Assembly: GCA_947623455.1 (NCBI GenBank)
Contig: OX392540.1
Location: 7,023,432 to 7,087,431, forward strand
DNA length: 64,000 bases
Source: Mimachlamys varia
Lineage: Eukaryota; Mollusca; Bivalvia; Pectinida; Pectinidae
Reading direction: 5' to 3'
Part shown: positions 59,036-64,000 of the stretch, piece by piece
Position numbering within the stretch: position 1 is the first letter of the stretch
How the letters are laid out: the number at the start of each line of letters is the position of its first letter
Translations under genes and position numbers: made by a program
Notes under the pieces: model-generated
Told to the model about the DNA's origin: nothing
The model's input: only the letters and a program-made list of their open reading frames with translations
Databases searched by the model: none

Positions 59036-60359
59036 TTATCATTGCTCTTCCTGCTATTTTTCTTTGCTTGTTTTTGTACAACGGACTGTTTAAATTCTGA
59101 AAATCATTCTTGCTTTATCAGTGTTGTTACTTATTTCATATGTTTACTTTTAGTATCGTCAGTTAGTCGGTTATCTTTACAATCACAAAGTTATGAATTT
59201 CTACAATCCTACACAATGCCTGGAGTTAACCATGCACTAGAAAGTAAACCCATTAACTTCTGCTGTTAACTACTTCCGGTCTTAAACCTTTTTGTTTTGT
59301 GGCTTTTTTAAAAGTGATAAAATATCCATACGTAACTGATTGATATATGATCTAATTGATATTCAGACGCGTAACATCGTGTCGCTATGACAGATTTACA
59401 CTGAGTTAGGTAGTTAGGGCATATATATAACAATCTCGTTAGTGATTGGAACATCATACAAATGACGTCATACCATGACAACCTCGTTGTGAGGTCGATG
59501 TATGGTGGTATTAACCGGAAGACATTAATAAGAAGAAATATTAACCCCAGGCCAACATAATTATCATGAAGCGATATTTTCAGCTTGCGGCTAATTTTCC
59601 TGTCAGTGAAGTAACATTTTTATTTCGATATATTGACCTTCATATTTCGATGGATTAACCCCTCTATTTCGATGTCGTGTTTTTGTTACTTCGTGATAGG
59701 AAAATCGGTAAAAATTTGTAGAGGAAAACTTCAAGACCAACCCCTGCATGTTCTGTTTTTCTTGTTTTTTCTCTTGTGAAATAATGGATTATTTTGTTTG
59801 GATAAATACATTACTTTCACTATAGTGCCATTGAGGATAATGGAGATCTGGTGTTTAACTTCGTTATATTTTTAACCAGGACGTATGGTTAAGTTGACAA
59901 TACTTACAACACAGTAAAATTGACATGACGAAGCATTGATATGATGTATGTATGTCTATAAATGTCAGCTTTACGTGATGCTAACTACAGATGTTATATA
60001 TATGTATGTACAATTTATTCATCAGACATATCATCTCAGCCTTCATTTAAACTAAAAATGTATTAATTACAAAACAATTGGTATCTTTATAAGCTGCAGG
60101 TCTTCATCATGTATATTAATGTGACAAAACTTTCAATATTATGATAATGACGTCAAATTTAGTCCGACATATTGGCAATAAGGATATGTCGCTTAAACAC
60201 AGGGCGTTCAGGTCTCATACAAACTTAAAATCTAATGGAAAGTACGAAATATGACGAATGAAAATATGACGGCTGTATTTCAGTTGTCGGGCGCAAACTA
60301 CGATACGAAAGATGACGTAAATACAAAAATACAAAGTGTTTTTCTTTTATTTTGGTTAA
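59036..60359. other. Ankyrin intron, no feature recognised
   Basis: AT-rich sequence. The open frame at 59042-59269 is hydrophobic and low-complexity with no sign of being real. Confidence 0.5.
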
Positions 60360-60545
60360 TTTTGTTTTACGTCCTATTTGCAGCTAATGCCATTTAAGGA
60401 CATGACAGGATTTGGAGGTGGAGTAAAGCCGGAGTTCCTGGAGAAAAACCACCGACCTACGGTCAGTAACTTGCAACTGTCCCACATGGGTTTGGAACTC
60501 GCAACCCAGAGGTGGAGGGCTAGTGATAGAATGTCGAGACACCTG
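60360..60545 (-). mobile_element. tRNA-derived SINE, family 2, copy B
   Basis: The inverse of the 4117-4310 copy: tagccctccacctctgggtt, a B-box-like gcgagttccaaaccc, ggtcggtggtttttctccag, and the tail caaataggacgtaaaacaaa. Open frames on both strands here are shadows of it. Confidence 0.7.
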
Positions 60546-60724
60546 ATTGGTCAAAACCCCTTGAGTAACAATGATGACCAAAACAAGGCAACAAGCTAAC
60601 TGGAAAAACACCCAGTGTATTCTAACCAAGGAGAATTACAACTACGGCTCTGAGTTCAGTGCATGTCAGCATACAGACGTTCTTCAAAAGTATCAAGATG
60701 ACTTCAAATTGGCGGGAAATCAAA

Positions 60725-60727
60725 TGG

Positions 60728-60768
<41 letters not shown>

Positions 60769-60815
60769 ACAACAACAACAACAACAACAACAACAGCAGC
60801 AGCAACAAAATCAAC
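60725..60815. repeat. Compound CAT/CAA/CAG trinucleotide microsatellite
   Basis: About 14 cat, then about 9 caa and a short cag run. It lies about 45 bp inside the intron from the ankyrin exon donor at 60857. It gives false His-, Ser- and Gln-rich open frames. Confidence 0.92.
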
Positions 60816-60857
60816 AGCTACAAAAAGACAAAAATCTACCTCGATAAGAGGACTTAC

Positions 60858-61173
60858 CGAACTGGACGAGTAGTTCTATGATATCGATTTTAGACCTCTC
60901 CGTGGCTTCGTGAAGTGGTGATACACCGAAATTATCCGCCCTGTTAATGTCGCCTCCAGATTCCAGGTATTTCTTAGCGACCTGGATATCCCCGTTGCGC
61001 GCGGCGTAGAACAGAGTATTCCTGCCCTTCTTGTCTCTCGTGTTGACGTCAACCTTACTCTCGTGAGGGAGGGATGACGTAGAATTGGGCAGCGGTGTCT
61101 GTTGCTGTAGTAGAGGTGAAACGGAGGTCAAACTCCAGGAGGAGCCGTTGTTAGAGTTACTGGAATTGTCCAT
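60858..61173 (-). CDS. Ankyrin-repeat protein, first coding exon
   Basis: Minus strand. ATG at 61173-61171 opens MDNSSNSNNGSSWSLTSVSP then LLQQQTPLPNSTSSLPHES, a disordered Ser/Asn/Gln-rich N-terminus of about 45 residues. Ankyrin repeat 1 follows (about 47-79, GRNTLFYAARNGDIQVAKKY L), then most of repeat 2 (about 80-105, FGVSPLHEATERSKIDIIEL LVQF). The donor TTCG|gtaagt splits the Gly codon completed by the middle exon. A good pyrimidine-rich acceptor (tttttctaattgttatcag) ends at 61189, so the exon has 15 untranslated bases before the ATG. The longer upstream frame is therefore intron, and this ATG is preferred. Confidence 0.87.
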
Positions 61174-61188
61174 GATTGGCTGGAGTTT

Positions 61189-62070
61189 CTGATAACAATT
61201 AGAAAAACAGATTAGGGTGAATGTTAGGAACGGAGTAGGCTGATACGCGTTTCGAGACAAATGGTTTGGTGAAAAAATCAGAGAATATCGAAGTATCAAC
61301 AAAACCATAATCCGAACTCAAAATCGGTTAAACTAAGGACAAAGTATGAACAAAGGAAATATCTACATGGATACGGTATTTACGTTATAACACACACTAA
61401 GACACAATTTTAAAATAAATTGGGGGTCCATGGTTCGAACTCAAGCCTACAGCTCAAATGTGTTGTTACAGGTTTTGGCAGTGAAACTCTCGTAGTTATA
61501 TCTAGAGGCCGAATAAAGATACACAAAAACAATTACAAGAAACAAGCATAATTCCCGCAACGGAGAATAAACGTTTCCATGACGACATTAGGGACCCGAT
61601 CTAAAGCATCCGGTAAAAGAAGAAAATTACAGTGGACGCAACAAAGTCACAATAGAAGACATTGCGATCTGGAAAAAAAATCGAAAATGTTACCTTGTGA
61701 ATCAAAACGAAAATGATTTCTACCACCAGAAAAGTGTGTATAAAAGTCTTTTATCCTTGGCAATTAGGAAACCACAGGTCGTAGAAATACAACTCGGTAC
61801 AGTAATAAATATATGTAGACCAGGGTGTAACTGGGCTTAGACTCGACCACAATTATAACACTGTACGTGTTCATAGGCAATTCGATAAACATGATGGATG
61901 AGTTCTAATACGTGAGAAGTACACATATTTTTTTTATTTGATCTATGGGTAGGTAGTCTCATATCAATTGATTTCGTTTTCGATATGTTTTAATCAGCAC
62001 ACGAATAAGGAAATATTGTCAGATGTCAAATATAATTGACGGAAGATAGCGAGAATTTATGTCTACTTAC
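61189..62070 (-). other. Ankyrin gene 5' UTR intron (predicted)
   Basis: Bounded by the acceptor at 61189 and a donor-like GAC|gtaagtag whose GT begins at 62070 on the minus strand. No other feature is recognised. The upstream untranslated exon and promoter would lie beyond 62071, next to the 24-bp array. Confidence 0.4.
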
Positions 62071-62159
62071 GTCAAAATGACTGTCATTCACTTTACATAA
62101 CAATCCACGCTTCCTGTTCCCCGAGTGTTTACACCTGTAGTTCACAGTTTGGTTACACT

Positions 62160-62390
62160 TGTTTTACACTGTGATTACACACGTGATTCTGAGGTAAATT
62201 ACACCTGTATTTACACAGTTGATTACACCTGTATTTACACGGTTGATTACACCTGTGTTTACACGGTTGATTACACCTGTGTTTACACGGTTGATTACAC
62301 ACGTGATTCCGAGGTAAATTACACCTGTATTTACACAGTTGATTACACCTATGTTTACACGGCTGATTACACCTGTGTTTACACGGTTTG
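62160..62390. repeat. 24-bp minisatellite, about 9-10 copies
   Basis: The unit is gattacacctgtgtttacac ggtt (8 codons), with variants acctgtatttacacag. A longer block with acacgtgattctgaggtaaa occurs twice. It is just upstream of the predicted ankyrin gene 5' exon. Confidence 0.9.
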
Positions 62391-62619
62391 ACGAAATGAT
62401 ATAATCCTGCACGATTCAAAGGCAAATTCTTGTCGCTGTGTTAGACGGCAATATATTCCTCATAACTCTGCTCAACGAGTCAGGCGTCTTCTGAAATATA
62501 AAACAGAACTGTTAATATGTAGGCAGTTACCATTCAGAACAATCTACATACAAATTAAGTAAAATGTACATGTTTGAATAATAGGAAATGCACAGGAGAA
62601 CATTGCAAATGAAATGTAT

Positions 62620-63750
62620 AACACAGCCAAATACATGTATAACCCGGTCACATACATGTATAACACGACCACATACATGTATAACACGGCCACATACATG
62701 TATAACACGGCCACATACATGTATAACACGGCCACATACATGTATAACACGGCCACATACACGTATAACACGGCCATATACATGTATAACACGACCACAT
62801 ACATGTGTAACACGACCATATACATGTATAACACGGCCAAAGTCATGTATAACACGGTCATATACATGTATAACACGGCCATATACATGTATAACACGGT
62901 CATATACATGTATAACACGGCCACATACATGTATAACACGGCCACATACATGTATAACACGGCCATATACATGTATAACACGGTCATATACATGTATAAC
63001 ACGACCACATACATGTGTAACACGACCATATACATGTATAACACGGCCAAAGTCATGTATAACACGGTCATATACATGTATAACACGGTCACATACATGT
63101 ATAACATGGCCACATACATGTATAACATGGCCACATACATGTGTAACACGACCATATACATGTATAACACGGCCACATACATGTATAACACGGTGACATA
63201 CATGTATAACATGGCCACATACATGTATCACACGACCACATACATGTGTAACACGACCATATACATGTATAACACGGCCAAAGTCATGTATAACACGGCC
63301 ACATACATGTTTATAACACGGCCACATACATGTATAACACGGCATCATGCATGTATAACACGACCACATATATGTATAACACGGCCACATACATGTATAA
63401 CACGGCCACATACATGTATAACACGGCCACATACATGTATAACACGGCATCATACATGTATAACACGGCCACATACATGTATAACACGGCATCATACATG
63501 TATAACACGACCTCATACATGTATAACATGGCCACACACATGTATAACACGGCCACATACATGTTTATAACACGGCCACATACATGTATAACACGGCATC
63601 ATGCATGTATAACACGACCACATATATGTATAACACGGTCACATACATGTATAACACGACCTCATACATGTATAACATGGCCACACACATGTATAACACG
63701 GTCACATACATGTAAAACACGGCCACATACACGTATAACACGTTTTGAAG
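62620..63750. repeat. 21-bp minisatellite, about 53 copies
   Basis: The unit is acatacatgtataacacggc c (7 codons). Variants alternate gg/ga, cc/tc and cat/gca, and two units have an extra tt (atgtttataacac). Blocks of about 190 bp (cataacacggccaaagtcat) recur near 62838, 63046 and 63278. Long open frames on both strands come from the 21-bp period. Confidence 0.93.
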
Positions 63751-64000
63751 TGGTTTGCAAGAACCATTGTTAATTTGGAATAATCTCGGTCCCAAATTAC
63801 AAAGCATGCGTAGAATTTGAATAATTGCCTTAATCGTTTTTCTTTCGTCACTTTTGCCAGCAGTAAACAAGATTGCTCGATTGTACGACCTAAGAACGCC
63901 CTGTCCTGGCGATAAAGCAAAGGACATGTGCACCTTTGACCTATGTGACCCCATTATAAAACGACGTGTCAGGTATATGGTCAGTGGAGCATATCGTTAT
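63751..64000. other. Unique right-edge sequence
   Basis: No gene is recognised. The minus-strand frame ending here runs into the 21-bp array and has no domain signature. Confidence 0.4.

Noticed and set aside
59042..59269. A small hydrophobic protein of 75 residues
   Set aside because: It is composed of AT-rich low-complexity codons in the middle of an intron on the strand opposite the gene. No promoter, conserved motif or splice support was seen.
62527..63570. Overlapping long frames on both strands rich in Met, Tyr, Cys and Thr
   Set aside because: They are products of the 21-bp minisatellite and not genes.

Overview
This window is nuclear DNA of an animal. It carries intron-split genes with GT-AG junctions, long AT-rich introns, tRNA-derived SINEs, a decayed LINE and abundant minisatellites. 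The HMG-CoA lyase exons, the SINE tail types and the repeat style suggest a mollusc, most likely a bivalve. That placement is inference from recognised repeat style, not from a search.

Three genes can be supported. (1) HMGCL (3-hydroxy-3-methylglutaryl-CoA lyase), plus strand: eight exons between 4646 and 36023 encode about 278 residues, from just after the RDGLQ-type N-terminal exon to the stop. The first exons lie left of the window. (2) A secreted or membrane-tethered YHYH-domain protein, plus strand, with coding exons between 46069 and 49913. One junction near 46208-46346 is unresolved. (3) A small five-ankyrin-repeat protein of 265 residues, minus strand, three coding exons between 61173 and 51347. 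The genes show no functional link.

The rest is repeats. Eleven or more unrelated minisatellites take up about 29 kb, close to half the window: a 64-bp unit (1-2040), 128-bp (3130-3710), 46-bp (4754-7320), 51-bp (11763-29340, about 344 copies), 20-bp (30462-31166), 53-bp (33774-35015), 94-bp (35094-35330), 143-bp (43922-44715), 42-bp (52277-54095), 22/23-bp (57911-59035), 24-bp (62160-62390) and 21-bp (62620-63750). The long open frames over the 51-, 42-, 24- and 21-bp arrays exist because the unit lengths are multiples of three and lack stops. They are not proteins. Dispersed elements include three SINE families, pogo-like MITEs, a TTAA-flanked MITE, several long palindromes, a 5'-truncated LINE with EN and RT domains, and a degraded BED/hAT-like zinc-finger remnant.

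The most striking observation is that three separate tandem expansions in HMGCL straddle exon-intron junctions. The 46-bp array repeats the 5' splice site of one exon about 55 times. The 53-bp array repeats the 3' splice site and first 22 exon bases of a later exon 23 times. A 94/95-bp triplication copies the 3' end and donor of that same later exon. The gene therefore presents long runs of decoy splice sites beside real exons.
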